DNA of 64,000 nucleotides from positions 1 through 64,000 of the forward strand of contig JAJPHQ010000035.1 of the NCBI GenBank assembly GCA_021325195.1, written 5' to 3'. This stretch comes from Gammaproteobacteria bacterium (lineage in GTDB: Bacteria > Pseudomonadota > Gammaproteobacteria > Xanthomonadales > Rhodanobacteraceae). Both the position numbers and the translations under genes were made by a program. Of this stretch, positions 9,522-19,609 are shown piece after piece. The stretch's first letter is position 1; each line of letters opens with the position of its first letter. Below the pieces are notes generated by a model that searched no databases, was not told the DNA's origin, and worked only from the letters and a program-made list of their open reading frames with translations.

Positions 9522-10823
9522 ATGACCCATTCCGCGAAACACTTTGTCGTGCTCGGCGCCGGCCCGATGGGCCTGATGGCGGCGATGGAATTGCTGAAGG
9601 CCGGCCACGAGGTGGACCTGTACGAACGCGACGACCGCATCGGTGGCATGTCGGCCACGTTCGATTTCGACGGGCTCGAAATCGAGCGTTACTATCATTT
9701 CATCTGCAAGCCCGATCAGCCGTTGTTCGACCTGCTCGCCGAACTCGGCCTGTCGGACAAGCTGCGCTGGGTCGACACGAAAATGGGGTTCTTCTACAAC
9801 GGCCGGCTCTACAAGTGGGGCACGCCGACGGCACTGCTGGCGTTCGATGGGCTCGGCCTTATCGACAAGTTCCGTTACGGGCTGCACGCGATGCGCGCGA
9901 AGGGTATCAAGGACTGGCGACCTTACGACAGGCTGCGCGCGACGGAATGGATCCGCAAGTGGATCGGCAAGCGCGCCTACGCTGTGTTATGGAAGAGCCT
10001 GTTCGACCTGAAGCTGTTCGAATACAGCGACGAGGTTTCCGCCGCGTGGATCGGTACCCGCATCCGGCGTGTCGCGTTGTCACGCCGCAGCTTGATGCAG
10101 GAGAGCCTGGGCTATCTCGAAGGCGGCTCGGCGACCTTGCTGCGCGCGATGGAACGCTTCATTACAGGCCGGGGCGGACGCATCCATCTGAAATCCGGCA
10201 TCGAGCGTGTCATCGTCCGCGATGGGTGTGTCACCGGCATCGTGGTCGACCGCGAGGAACTGCGGTGCGATGCGGTGATCTCGACTGCGCCGATCCAGTA
10301 CGTGCCGCGGCTCGTGCCCGATCTGCCGGCCGACTTCGCCGCACGCATCGATGCGATCCGCAACATACCGGTGGCGTGCGTGATCCTGAAGCTTGCGCAT
10401 CCGCTGAGCGAAAACTTCTGGATGAACATCAACGATCCGTCGATGGCGATCCCGGGCGTGATCGAGTATTCGAACCTCAATCCGGAAAGTGGCCAGCATA
10501 TCCTCTACGCGCCGTTCTACATGCCGAAGACGCACCCGAAGTGGAAGCTGCCGAACGACGCGTTGATCGACGAGGTGATCGGCTATTTGCCCAGGATCAA
10601 TCCGGCCTTCCGGCCGGAATGGGTGTTGGCACGGCACTGCCACCGCTACGATTTCGCCCAGACCATCTGTCCACCGGGTTTCTACGACATGCTGCCACCG
10701 ATGCGTACACCGATACGCGGGCTTTTCATGGCCGACACGGCGTACTACTACCCCGAGGACCGCTCGATTTCGGAGAGCGTGCAGGTTGCGAAGAGCCTCG
10801 TTGGAACAGCGTTGGCCACGTGA
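9522..10823 (+). CDS. NAD(P)/FAD-dependent oxidoreductase (amine oxidase/protoporphyrinogen oxidase-like fold)
   Basis: FVVLGAGPMGLMAAMELLKAGHEVDLYERDDRIGGMSATF dinucleotide-binding motif. Confidence 0.8.
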   Translation: MTHSAKHFVVLGAGPMGLMAAMELLKAGHEVDLYERDDRIGGMSATFDFDGLEIERYYHFICKPDQPLFDLLAELGLSDKLRWVDTKMGFFYNGRLYKWGTPTALLAFDGLGLIDKFRYGLHAMRAKGIKDWRPYDRLRATEWIRKWIGKRAYAVLWKSLFDLKLFEYSDEVSAAWIGTRIRRVALSRRSLMQESLGYLEGGSATLLRAMERFITGRGGRIHLKSGIERVIVRDGCVTGIVVDREELRCDAVISTAPIQYVPRLVPDLPADFAARIDAIRNIPVACVILKLAHPLSENFWMNINDPSMAIPGVIEYSNLNPESGQHILYAPFYMPKTHPKWKLPNDALIDEVIGYLPRINPAFRPEWVLARHCHRYDFAQTICPPGFYDMLPPMRTPIRGLFMADTAYYYPEDRSISESVQVAKSLVGTALAT

Positions 10824-11221
10824 AGTTCCCGTCCTACCAGTTGACAGCCTTTGCAGTCGCGGGCGGATTGGCCGCGGCGGCTAATGTTGGTTCACGCATC
10901 GTGTTCAATCGCTGGATGCCCTACGCCACTGCGATTGTGCTGGCATACGTCGTGGGCATGATTGTCGCATTTGCCCTCAACCGTTTGTTCGTGTTCCGGG
11001 AAACGGTGAATCCGCTGCATCATCAGGCTTTCTGGTTCATCATTGTCAATCTGGCGGCGGTGCTGCAGACCCTAGTCGTTAGCCTGTTGCTCGCTGACCT
11101 CGTATTCCCCCATACGGGGTTCAGATGGCATTCCGAAACAGTCGCTCATGCCTTTGGCGTGGCGGTACCCGTCATCACGAGCTTCATAGGCCACAAAAAG
11201 CTGTCGTTTCGGGAAGGTTGA
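10820..11221 (+). CDS. GtrA family membrane protein
   Basis: GTG start overlapping the previous stop; FAVAGGLAAAANVGSRIVFNRW...AFALNRLFVFRE...KKLSFRE is GtrA-like with four TM segments. Confidence 0.8.
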   Translation: MKFPSYQLTAFAVAGGLAAAANVGSRIVFNRWMPYATAIVLAYVVGMIVAFALNRLFVFRETVNPLHHQAFWFIIVNLAAVLQTLVVSLLLADLVFPHTGFRWHSETVAHAFGVAVPVITSFIGHKKLSFREG

Positions 11222-11310
11222 ACTGGATTTGTTGGTATGGTCACGCGCGGGGAAGCCGCGACGCGTGACTTGCTGTCAGACAGATTGCTTCGTACAAACG
11301 GGTATTCAAC

Positions 11311-11352
11311 AGTGACTCTTGAGTGATGTTGCATCGTCGAACAAGAGTCACT
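11311..11352. repeat. perfect 11-bp inverted repeat (agtgactcttg / caagagtcact) 5' of a methyltransferase gene
   Basis: Arms 11311-11321 and 11342-11352; the loop contains a smaller gatg/catc hairpin; 17 bp before the ATG. Confidence 0.8.
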
Positions 11353-11369
11353 CCTAATAGGAATCATTC

Positions 11370-12287
11370 ATGGGTGCAATGTTTGACTGGTTCATCGAGG
11401 AGAAGCGATTCAACAGCTTTGCTGCAGCGATCGAGCCTTTGCGTGTTGCTGCCGAGAGCTACATCTCGGATCTGGAATATTTCTACGGGTATTGCTGGGT
11501 CTGCGACGGGATGCGGCGCATGTTGGTGCGGAGCGGTGCGATGCTCGGCAACAACCCCAGTTTGCGCGAAGGGCTCTTGTGCGAGGGTTGTGGCTTGTCA
11601 AACCGCAAGAGGCTGATGCACAGCGCCATTCTCGAAGAATATGCCCGCACGAAAACATTGCAGGGAAGCGTGCTCCTGCTGGAAGGGCTTTCTCCCTTGT
11701 ATCGTGCACTGGCTGCTCGCATACCGGATCTGATCGGAAGCGAATATCTTGGCGATGATTGCGTCGTCGGGAAAGAATATGAAGTGCCCACACGTGGGCG
11801 TGTACGGCACGAGTCCCTCACCACGCTGAGCTTCGGCAACGGCAGCCTCAATTTGTTGGCTCATCTCGACATCCTCGAACACGTTCCGGATTATCGAGCG
11901 GCTTTGCGAGAGTGTTTCCGTGTGCTGAAGCCCGGAGGCAGTATGGTGTTCACTTGCCCCTTCTTCGCGCAGCGTCACGAACCCCTGATCCGCGCACGTG
12001 TCAAGCCGGATGGCGCCATCGAACATCTCGAACCACCCGAGTGGCACGGTGATCCGCTCAACAAAGAAGGAATCCTCGCCTACTATCACCACGGGTGGGG
12101 CTTGCTCGATGATTTGCGTGCCGCAGGTTTTGCCGACGTTCGCCTTGGCGTTGTTTATGATGTCTTCTCAGGCTTCGTATCCAATAATTATCCCGGTGGT
12201 GGCTATGGTCTGATGCTCCCGATCGTCATCCGGGCACGCACAACGAGCGCAAAAGCCATGGCGTCTGGGACGAAGCATGCTATCTGA
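11370..12287 (+). CDS. class I SAM-dependent methyltransferase
   Basis: LDILEHVPDYRAALRECFRVLKPGGSMVFTCPF; N-terminal Cys-containing segment (CWVCDGM...CEGCGLSNR). Confidence 0.75.
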   Translation: MGAMFDWFIEEKRFNSFAAAIEPLRVAAESYISDLEYFYGYCWVCDGMRRMLVRSGAMLGNNPSLREGLLCEGCGLSNRKRLMHSAILEEYARTKTLQGSVLLLEGLSPLYRALAARIPDLIGSEYLGDDCVVGKEYEVPTRGRVRHESLTTLSFGNGSLNLLAHLDILEHVPDYRAALRECFRVLKPGGSMVFTCPFFAQRHEPLIRARVKPDGAIEHLEPPEWHGDPLNKEGILAYYHHGWGLLDDLRAAGFADVRLGVVYDVFSGFVSNNYPGGGYGLMLPIVIRARTTSAKAMASGTKHAI

Positions 12288-12326
12288 GCGTCCATTGTTG
12301 AGCCCTTCTGGGCGACAATACTCATC

Positions 12327-14732
12327 ATGCATCAGCCAAGTAGCAATGGCCCAGTGTCCGATCAGTTGAATCGTCTCGAAGGCGACTCGGCTCAGACCGG
12401 CGGCTGTCACGCACTGACAGAACGGCTGCATCGTCTCGAAGCCGAACTCGCCGACCGTGATGTCTTCATTGGCTCATTGCGCAAACGACAGGCGAAGCTG
12501 GCTGCGCGTGCGGATCTGCTTGCCGGTGAACTCTCGCGTCTGCAGCAACTGCACACGCTGGTGGTCAATTCGCGCTCGTGGAAGCTGACGAAACCATTGC
12601 GTTTCGTCGCGCGTTTGCTGCGCGGCGAGGGGGGGACCGTGCGAGCAGCGCTTGCCGGTGGTTTGCGGCGCAAGCCGGTATTCGAGCCGGTGGGTGGAAT
12701 GCAATATCTGCAGAGCCTGGTCGACGAAATCCACGCACTGATGCCGCCCCCACAAGTGGAGGATCTGGCGTTTCCGTCTTATCACGAGCCGCGGGTGACG
12801 ATCCTGATCCCCGCCTACGGAAACCTGCCGGCAACCGCGGCGTGCCTGCGCTCGATCGCCGAAAATCCGCCTCAGATACCGTTCGAGGTATTGGTGGTCG
12901 AGGACGCTTCCGGCGACGAGGCCATGCAGGCGCTGGCCGACGTGCCGGGGCTGCGCTATGAAGTGAATTCGGAGAATCTCGGGTTCCTGCGTTCCTGCAA
13001 CCACGCCGCCGATTTCGCGCGCGGCGAGTTTTTGTATCTCCTGAACAATGACACCGAAGTCACCGACGGCTGGCTGGACGCGATGCTGGAGGTGTTCGAG
13101 CGATGCCCCGATTGCGGCATGGTGGGCTCCAAATTGATCTATCCGGACGGCCGGCTGCAGGAGGCCGGGGGCATCGTGTGGAAGGACGGCAGCGCGTGGA
13201 ATTACGGGCGTCTGGACGATCCGGAACGCAGCATCTACAACTACGTGCGCGAAGTCGATTACTGCTCTGGCGCGTCGCTGCTGATTCGCAAGAATCTGTT
13301 CGACAAGCTGGGGCGGTTCGACGAACGCTACCTCCCCGCGTATTGCGAGGATTCCGACCTGGCGTTCAAGGTACGCGAAGCCGGCCTGAAGGTGTACTAC
13401 CAACCGCGATCGGTGGTGGTGCACCACGAAGGCGTGTCCCATGGAACCGATGAATCGAGTGGTATCAAGGCATACCAGGCGATCAACCAGAAGAAGTTTC
13501 GCGAGCGCTGGCGCGAAGTGCTGGAGCGCGGCCACTACGCCAACGGAGAGAACGTGTTCCGTGCGCGCGAACGCACCCGTGGCAGGCCGACAATCCTGGT
13601 GATCGACCACTACCTGCCGCAGCCGGACCGCGACGCTGGATCTCGCACGATATGGCAGTTCATGCAGTTGTTCCGGCGTCATGGTTATTCCGTCAAGTTC
13701 TGGCCCGAGAACCTCCACGGCGATCCGGCGTATGCGCCATTGTTGCAGCAACAGGGCATCGAAGCGATGTACGGCGCGGAATACGAGGGCCGTTTCGCGG
13801 ACTGGATGCGGCAGTACGGCGGCGAGATCGACTGCGTGCTGCTGAGCCGGCCGCATGTCGCGGTCCAGTTCATCGATGCGGTGCGCAAATTCAGCAAGGC
13901 GCGGTTGTTGTTTTATGGCCACGACGTGCATTATCTGCGGTTGGACGAGCAATTGCGGCTGCAGCCCGGAGATCTGGCGCTGCGCGCGGAGCGCAACGAG
14001 GTGATGCGGCAGGAGCATCACGTATGGCAGCATGTCGACGCGGTGTACTACCCTTCCGAAGACGAAACGCGCCATGTGCGCGCGTGGCTGGACAAGAATG
14101 CGCCGCGGGTGCGCGCCCGTACGGTTCCGGCCTACGGGTGGCCCGTGCCCGAACCCGCGGATGCCAACCTGCCACAGCGTGCGGGGCTGATGTTCGTCGC
14201 AGGGTTCGCCCACCCGCCGAACGTGGATGCCGCCGTATGGCTGGTGCGTGAAGTCCTGCCGCTTGTCCGTGCAAGGCATCCTACTGTTCGGCTCGATCTG
14301 GTCGGATCCAACCCGACGGACCAGGTCATGGCGTTGAAGGGCGAAGGTGTTGTGGTGACCGGCTTCGTCACCGACGAGGAACTGGCCGAGCGCTACCGCA
14401 ACGCGCGCGTCATCGTTGCGCCGCTGCGTTTCGGCGGCGGCGTCAAGGGCAAGGTGGTCGAGGCCATGTGGCACGGCGTGCCTTGCGTGACCAGCACGGC
14501 CGGTGTGCAGGGCCTGGCACAGGCGCGCGACTGCCTCGGCGTGTCGGATGATCCCGCAGGATTCGCTGAGCTGGTGCTCCACTATCTGGAAGACGACGAT
14601 GCGTGGCGTGCAACGTCCGCCGCCGGGCAGAGCTTTGTCGCCGCGCATTACACGGCGGAGGCGCAGTGGCGCGCGTTCGCACTGGAATTGGGTGTGCCGG
14701 AAAACATCGACAGTGCGGGGCGTCCGTCATGA
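12327..14732 (+). CDS. two-domain glycosyltransferase (GT2 followed by GT4-type domain)
   Basis: [21 protein letters not shown]...[16 protein letters not shown] (GT2); [48 protein letters not shown] (GT4). Confidence 0.85.
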   Translation: MHQPSSNGPVSDQLNRLEGDSAQTGGCHALTERLHRLEAELADRDVFIGSLRKRQAKLAARADLLAGELSRLQQLHTLVVNSRSWKLTKPLRFVARLLRGEGGTVRAALAGGLRRKPVFEPVGGMQYLQSLVDEIHALMPPPQVEDLAFPSYHEPRVTILIPAYGNLPATAACLRSIAENPPQIPFEVLVVEDASGDEAMQALADVPGLRYEVNSENLGFLRSCNHAADFARGEFLYLLNNDTEVTDGWLDAMLEVFERCPDCGMVGSKLIYPDGRLQEAGGIVWKDGSAWNYGRLDDPERSIYNYVREVDYCSGASLLIRKNLFDKLGRFDERYLPAYCEDSDLAFKVREAGLKVYYQPRSVVVHHEGVSHGTDESSGIKAYQAINQKKFRERWREVLERGHYANGENVFRARERTRGRPTILVIDHYLPQPDRDAGSRTIWQFMQLFRRHGYSVKFWPENLHGDPAYAPLLQQQGIEAMYGAEYEGRFADWMRQYGGEIDCVLLSRPHVAVQFIDAVRKFSKARLLFYGHDVHYLRLDEQLRLQPGDLALRAERNEVMRQEHHVWQHVDAVYYPSEDETRHVRAWLDKNAPRVRARTVPAYGWPVPEPADANLPQRAGLMFVAGFAHPPNVDAAVWLVREVLPLVRARHPTVRLDLVGSNPTDQVMALKGEGVVVTGFVTDEELAERYRNARVIVAPLRFGGGVKGKVVEAMWHGVPCVTSTAGVQGLAQARDCLGVSDDPAGFAELVLHYLEDDDAWRATSAAGQSFVAAHYTAEAQWRAFALELGVPENIDSAGRPS

Positions 14733-15757
14733 TCGCACGCGCGCGCGCTCCCTTGCGGCTCGGTCTGGCCGGCGGGGGTACCGATGTGTCGCCGTACTGC
14801 GATCTCTACGGCGGCCACGTGATGAACGCAACGATCGATCGCTACGCCTATGCGATCATCGGTCCGGGTGACGCGGGCAAATCGTGCTTCCATGCGCTCG
14901 ATGTGAATCACGAGGAGACGCATTCATGTGATGACGACATCGATGGCGAAGGTCCGCTGCAATTGCTCAAGGGCGTCTATGCCCGCATCTCGCGGGATTT
15001 TCTGCACGGCGAGCGGCCGCCGCTGACGGTGAAGACGTTTTCCGACGCGCCGCCGGGATCGGGGCTGGGCTCGTCCTCGACCATGGTGGTGACGCTGGTG
15101 CAGGCGTTCGCCGAATACTTTTCACTGCCGCTCGGTGAATACGAGGTCGCGCAGCTCGCCTACGAGATCGAGCGCAAGGATCTGAAGCTCGCCGGCGGCA
15201 AGCAGGACCAGTACGCGGCCGCGTTCGGCGGCTTCAATTTCATGGAGTTCTACGCCGACGACCGCGTGATAGTCAATCCCTTGCGCATCAAGGACTGGGT
15301 CCGTGCGGAGCTGGAAGCATCGATGGTGCTTTACTTCACCGGCGTATCCCGTGCCTCGGCCGATATCATCGACCGGCAGACCCGTAACATCGATGACGGA
15401 GACCAACGGTCGACCGAGGCGACCCACCAGTTGAAGCTGGAAGCCATCCGGATGAAGGAATGCGTGCTGAAGGGCGACTTGCGCGGCCTCGAGGCCACGA
15501 TGCAGGCGGGATGGGAAGCCAAGAAGCAGATGGCCCATGGCATCACCAATCCGCTGATCGACCACGTGGAACAAGTCGCGTTCGCCCATGGCGCGCGTGC
15601 CGCCAAGGTTTCCGGCGCCGGCGGCGGCGGCTTCATGATGTTCCTGTGCGAACCCGAGCGGCGCATCGGCCTCGTGCGCGCGCTGCTGGCGCAGGGCGGC
15701 AGCACGCTCGATTTTCATTTCACGCAGCAGGGAGCGACCTCATGGCGCGTAGCCTGA
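14729..15757 (+). CDS. hddA: D-glycero-D-manno-heptose 7-phosphate kinase (GHMP family)
   Basis: [54 protein letters not shown]. Confidence 0.85.
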   Translation: MIARARAPLRLGLAGGGTDVSPYCDLYGGHVMNATIDRYAYAIIGPGDAGKSCFHALDVNHEETHSCDDDIDGEGPLQLLKGVYARISRDFLHGERPPLTVKTFSDAPPGSGLGSSSTMVVTLVQAFAEYFSLPLGEYEVAQLAYEIERKDLKLAGGKQDQYAAAFGGFNFMEFYADDRVIVNPLRIKDWVRAELEASMVLYFTGVSRASADIIDRQTRNIDDGDQRSTEATHQLKLEAIRMKECVLKGDLRGLEATMQAGWEAKKQMAHGITNPLIDHVEQVAFAHGARAAKVSGAGGGGFMMFLCEPERRIGLVRALLAQGGSTLDFHFTQQGATSWRVA

Positions 15758-16347
15758 GTGATTACATGCGCGGCGAGTTCGACAAGTCGCGCAGCTTGAT
15801 CGAAGCCATCGCCGGCGATGCCGCGTTGCACGCGCAGGTGCTGGATGTCGTCAGGAAATCGGTCGCGACGCTGCGGCGGGGCAACAAGTTGCTGTTTGCG
15901 GGCAACGGCGGCAGCGCGGCCGATGCCCAGCACTGGGCGGCGGAACTGGTCAGCCGGTTCCACTACGATCGTCCGGGGTTGTCCGGGATCGCGCTGACCA
16001 CCGATACCAGCGCGCTCACGGCGATCGGCAACGATTACGGCTATGAGCGCGTGTTCGCGCGCCAGATCGAGGCGCTGGGGCGCGCGGGCGACCTGCTGTT
16101 CGCGATCTCCACCTCCGGCAATTCGAAAAACATCCTGCTGGGGATCGAGACCGCCCGCGCGGCCGGCATCGGAGTAATCGGTTTCACCGGACGGCGGGGT
16201 GGGGCAATGGCGACGCAATGCGACATTTGCCTGTGCATGCCGTCCGACGAAACCCCCAAGATCCAGGAGGGACACGAACTGTTGGGCCATCTGATCTGCG
16301 GCATGATCGAACGCGAGATGTTCGAGCCACCGGCGAGGCAACCGTGA
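15742..16347 (+). CDS. gmhA: phosphoheptose isomerase (SIS domain)
   Basis: LLFAGNGGSAADAQHWAAELVSRF, AISTSGNSKNIL. Confidence 0.88.
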   Translation: MARSLSDYMRGEFDKSRSLIEAIAGDAALHAQVLDVVRKSVATLRRGNKLLFAGNGGSAADAQHWAAELVSRFHYDRPGLSGIALTTDTSALTAIGNDYGYERVFARQIEALGRAGDLLFAISTSGNSKNILLGIETARAAGIGVIGFTGRRGGAMATQCDICLCMPSDETPKIQEGHELLGHLICGMIEREMFEPPARQP

Positions 16348-17408
16348 ACGATCATTCACCGACGCAAGATCGGGATCCCGTGATCGATACCTCGTGTTCG
16401 GTCTGTGAAACGGGAACGTCAAGCTTCCACGCCCGGATCGATGGTTATGATTATTTCAGGTGTGCTGCTTGTGGTTCGCTTCACATTGACCACGCAACGC
16501 TGGACAGGATCGACACTGGCGAGAGCACTCGTGTCTATGACGAAACCTATTGGAACGAAGAACTGCGCTCCGCACGCGAGCGTGCCGATGGCGTGTCGCT
16601 GGTGCGTGCAGGCGAGGCAATCCTGTACGCCCGGCGCCCTGTCGAACGCTTTCTGGATGTCGGGACGGGACCGGGCTATTTGCTGGATGCCTTGGCTGGC
16701 CATTTCCCCGCGCATCCAAACATGTTCCATGGAGTCGAGTTATTTCCACCCCGGGAACACAGCACGAATCCCCACTACCTGATTGGTGATGTTGGCGACC
16801 TGACGGGTCAGTTCGACGCCGGCACGTGCATTGAAGTGGCCGAGCATCTGACGCCCAAAATGCTGCAAAGGCTGGCGCGAGGGCTGGCAGCGATCAGCAA
16901 CCCGGGAACATTGTGGCTGTTCAATACCGGCATGCCGGAATATGTACTGGAGCAGGATCCGGGTTATCTGGATCCTTTGCGGCGCGGGCACATCGTTTCG
17001 TACGGGCTGCGCGGGATCGCGCATCTGTTCGAACCATACGGATTCCGGATCACTCCCATTCCCGGCAAGAGCTACGCGTGGTTTGCCGAGTTCGAGCCCA
17101 TAGAAACCCCGGGTTTCGACGAGCGTGTTTACCGCCCCCTGCCCGAAAACCGGAAATTGCTCGAGGAATTCGGACTGCTCTTTCAAGCTGCGTTCGAATC
17201 AGCTCGCGCATCGTTGTACATGCAAACGGCATGGGCACAGTCGCAGCGTGGTGCAGAATCGGGTGACACGACGACCTGCGCGACAGCCGATGTCTGGGAC
17301 GAGTATCAGCGGATGTTGCACTCGCGGTCGTGGAGGCTGACCAAGCCCCTGCGTACCGCAGCGCGCTGGGCGCGTACCGTTCGGAAACGGGCCAGACGTG
17401 ACTCCTGA
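16344..17408 (+). CDS. SAM-dependent methyltransferase with N-terminal Cys motif and C-terminal SRSWRLTKPLR tail
   Basis: CSVCETGTSSFHARIDGYDYFRCAACGSLH; FLDVGTGPGYLLDAL; GTG start overlapping the gmhA stop. Confidence 0.75.
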   Translation: MNDHSPTQDRDPVIDTSCSVCETGTSSFHARIDGYDYFRCAACGSLHIDHATLDRIDTGESTRVYDETYWNEELRSARERADGVSLVRAGEAILYARRPVERFLDVGTGPGYLLDALAGHFPAHPNMFHGVELFPPREHSTNPHYLIGDVGDLTGQFDAGTCIEVAEHLTPKMLQRLARGLAAISNPGTLWLFNTGMPEYVLEQDPGYLDPLRRGHIVSYGLRGIAHLFEPYGFRITPIPGKSYAWFAEFEPIETPGFDERVYRPLPENRKLLEEFGLLFQAAFESARASLYMQTAWAQSQRGAESGDTTTCATADVWDEYQRMLHSRSWRLTKPLRTAARWARTVRKRARRDS

Positions 17409-17420
17409 CGGGTCGTGCGG

Positions 17421-18131
17421 ATGATCGATGAGGCCATCATTCTCGCGGGCGGTTTCGGTACACGCCTGCGCGGCGTGGTCGATGACATGCCGAAACCACT
17501 GGCGCCCGTCGCCGGGCGTCCGTTCCTGGCGTGGGTGCTGGATGTGCTGGCGGCGCAAGGCCTGCGGCGCGCCGTGCTGGCCACCGGCTACCTGGGTGAA
17601 AAAGTGGAAGCCGCGCTGGGCAAAACCTGCGGCGGCATGAGCTTGCTGTACTCCCGCGAAACCGAACCGCTCGGAACCGGCGGCGCGATCGTGCTGGCAG
17701 CGCAGCGCATCGAGGGCGATGCGTTTTTCGTGGTCAACGGCGACACCTGGTTGACACTCGATTATGCGGCCTTCGATGCGGCGACGCGACGCGTGAACGC
17801 GCGGCTCGGCATCGCGCTCGCTGCGGTCCCCGACGTGTCGCGTTATGGCGCGGTGCGCGTGGACGAGGGACGCGTGACGGGCTTCGCCGAAAAAGGCCGG
17901 GCGGGGCCCGGCTATATCAACGCGGGCGTGTACTGGTTGCGACGAACTCTGCTGGACAATTTTTCGAAGCTGGAACACTTTTCGTTCGAAGCGAAGGTTT
18001 TGGCCCCCACGGTCTCACGCGAGCTTGTGTCTGCCTACACGTGCACGGCGGGCTTCATCGACATCGGCGTGCCGGAAGATTACCGCCGTGTGCAAACGCT
18101 GTTCGCATCGCTGACTGGCGGCGCGGCATGA
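17421..18131 (+). CDS. hddC: nucleotidyltransferase, probable D-glycero-D-manno-heptose 1-phosphate guanylyltransferase
   Basis: AIILAGGFGTRLRGVVDDMPKPLAPVAGRPFLAWVLD; assignment supported by hddA/gmhA/gmhB neighbours. Confidence 0.8.
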   Translation: MIDEAIILAGGFGTRLRGVVDDMPKPLAPVAGRPFLAWVLDVLAAQGLRRAVLATGYLGEKVEAALGKTCGGMSLLYSRETEPLGTGGAIVLAAQRIEGDAFFVVNGDTWLTLDYAAFDAATRRVNARLGIALAAVPDVSRYGAVRVDEGRVTGFAEKGRAGPGYINAGVYWLRRTLLDNFSKLEHFSFEAKVLAPTVSRELVSAYTCTAGFIDIGVPEDYRRVQTLFASLTGGAA

Positions 18132-18691
18132 CGAGCCGACGCGCGTTGTTTCTGGACAAGGACGGCGTGATCAACGTCGACCACGGCTATGTGTGCACGC
18201 CGGAGCGCACTGATTTCATCGACGGCATCTTCGAATTATGCCGCGCCGCGACGGAGCACGGTTACCTCAATGTGGTGGTCACCAATCAGGCCGGCATCGC
18301 GCGTGGTTATTACACGGAACGGGAATTCCTGGTGTACATGGATTGGGTACGGGACGAGTTCCGAAAATATGGAACGCAGCTGGATGCGGTGTACTACTGT
18401 CCACATCATCCCGTACACGGGTTTGGTGAATACCGGCGCGATTGCGAGTGCCGCAAGCCAAAACCTGGCATGCTGCGCGCGGCCGCGCGTGACCTCGATA
18501 TCGATCTCACTCGATCGGTCCTTCTCGGAGACAATATGTCCGATGTCGTGGCCGGTGAAGGCGCAGGGATCGGCCGTATGTTTCTTGTGTGGTCCGAAGC
18601 GCCGTCACTCGGGAAGGCGCAGCAGCGCGAGCCTGCCAGGCTGCATGTGATAACAAGCGTGGCGGCGGTCGAACGGATGTTATTTTCATGA
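18128..18691 (+). CDS. gmhB: D-glycero-D-manno-heptose 1,7-bisphosphate 7-phosphatase (HAD-IIIA)
   Basis: RALFLDKDGVINVDHGYV, CPHHP...CECRKPKPGML Cys/His cluster, LLGDNMSDV. Confidence 0.88.
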   Translation: MTSRRALFLDKDGVINVDHGYVCTPERTDFIDGIFELCRAATEHGYLNVVVTNQAGIARGYYTEREFLVYMDWVRDEFRKYGTQLDAVYYCPHHPVHGFGEYRRDCECRKPKPGMLRAAARDLDIDLTRSVLLGDNMSDVVAGEGAGIGRMFLVWSEAPSLGKAQQREPARLHVITSVAAVERMLFS

Positions 18692-18710
18692 AATCGGAGG
18701 CGGGGCTCGC

Positions 18711-19451
18711 TTGAAAGACGTCATGGACATTGAAGCGCTCGTTGCTTGGTTCAGGCAGAACCAGGTACGCGCAATTGCCGCGGCAGAAGGTGATCGAGGA
18801 TTTCTACACGTGTCTTCCCCGCACCGCATTTTTGAATACGTTGAAGGCGAATACAGGGTATTGGATGCCGCTGCGGTGAAGGAACGCTGGAGTTGTTTCG
18901 TAATTAGCTGGAACCACGTCGCTAGGATTTGGAGATGTACACCTACTCATTCGAGAAAGGTAAACGCTTCGATGCCTACACGGGCTACGAACTGGGCAAC
19001 TGGGAGGATGGCCCACCCGAGTCCACTGGCAAGGGGTTCGATGCGGTCGTTGCCGCCATTTCATCGAGCACGTCAGCGACCCTGCAATGTTTCTCGACTG
19101 GGCTGCTGGCAGGCTGGCCACGGGTGGGCGCATCTGTGAGGAGTGGCCGAGCGCCGATTCTCTGTGGCTGCCGCCGCGTATGGACCTGCTGGCTCACGGC
19201 GGGAATGTCATCATCTCCAACTTCCACGACGATGCCACCCATAGGCAGCTGCCGGATCGTACGGCGCTGCTGGCGAAACTGGAAGATGCCGGCTGGCTGA
19301 TCGACCAGCAGGGCGTGGTCAAGCTGCCGATTTAAAGGAGGAGTTGCTCGCACGCTGGAAGGAGCCGCCAGTGGATCCCATCGCGAAGCTTTCTGCGTTC
19401 TGGTCGAAGAAGCGCAGGGTCCAATACTTCATCGCGAGCAAGCCAGATTAG
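18711..19451 (+). pseudogene. decayed gene remnants including a frameshifted SAM-methyltransferase C-terminal half
   Basis: Fragments in three frames. GKGFDAVVAA (frame ending at 19057) continues as (H)FIEHVSDPAMFLDWAAGRLATGGRI in another frame if one C is added before 19058. After the TAA at 19333-19335 a third-frame tail EELLARWKEPPVDPIAKLSAFWSKKRRVQYFIASKPD* continues to 19451. Confidence 0.75.
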
Positions 19452-19609
19452 GCGAACACCTGTGCGCCGCACGCATGAAACCGGATTCCGGGAGAGGCAG
19501 TCTTGTTTCTAATTACAGGCGGTGCGTTCGGATGACATCGCAGCGCATGTTCTGGCACCTATCGTGGTCCGAATCCCGCACTGACAGCAGCAATCAAAGG
19601 GTTTCTTTC

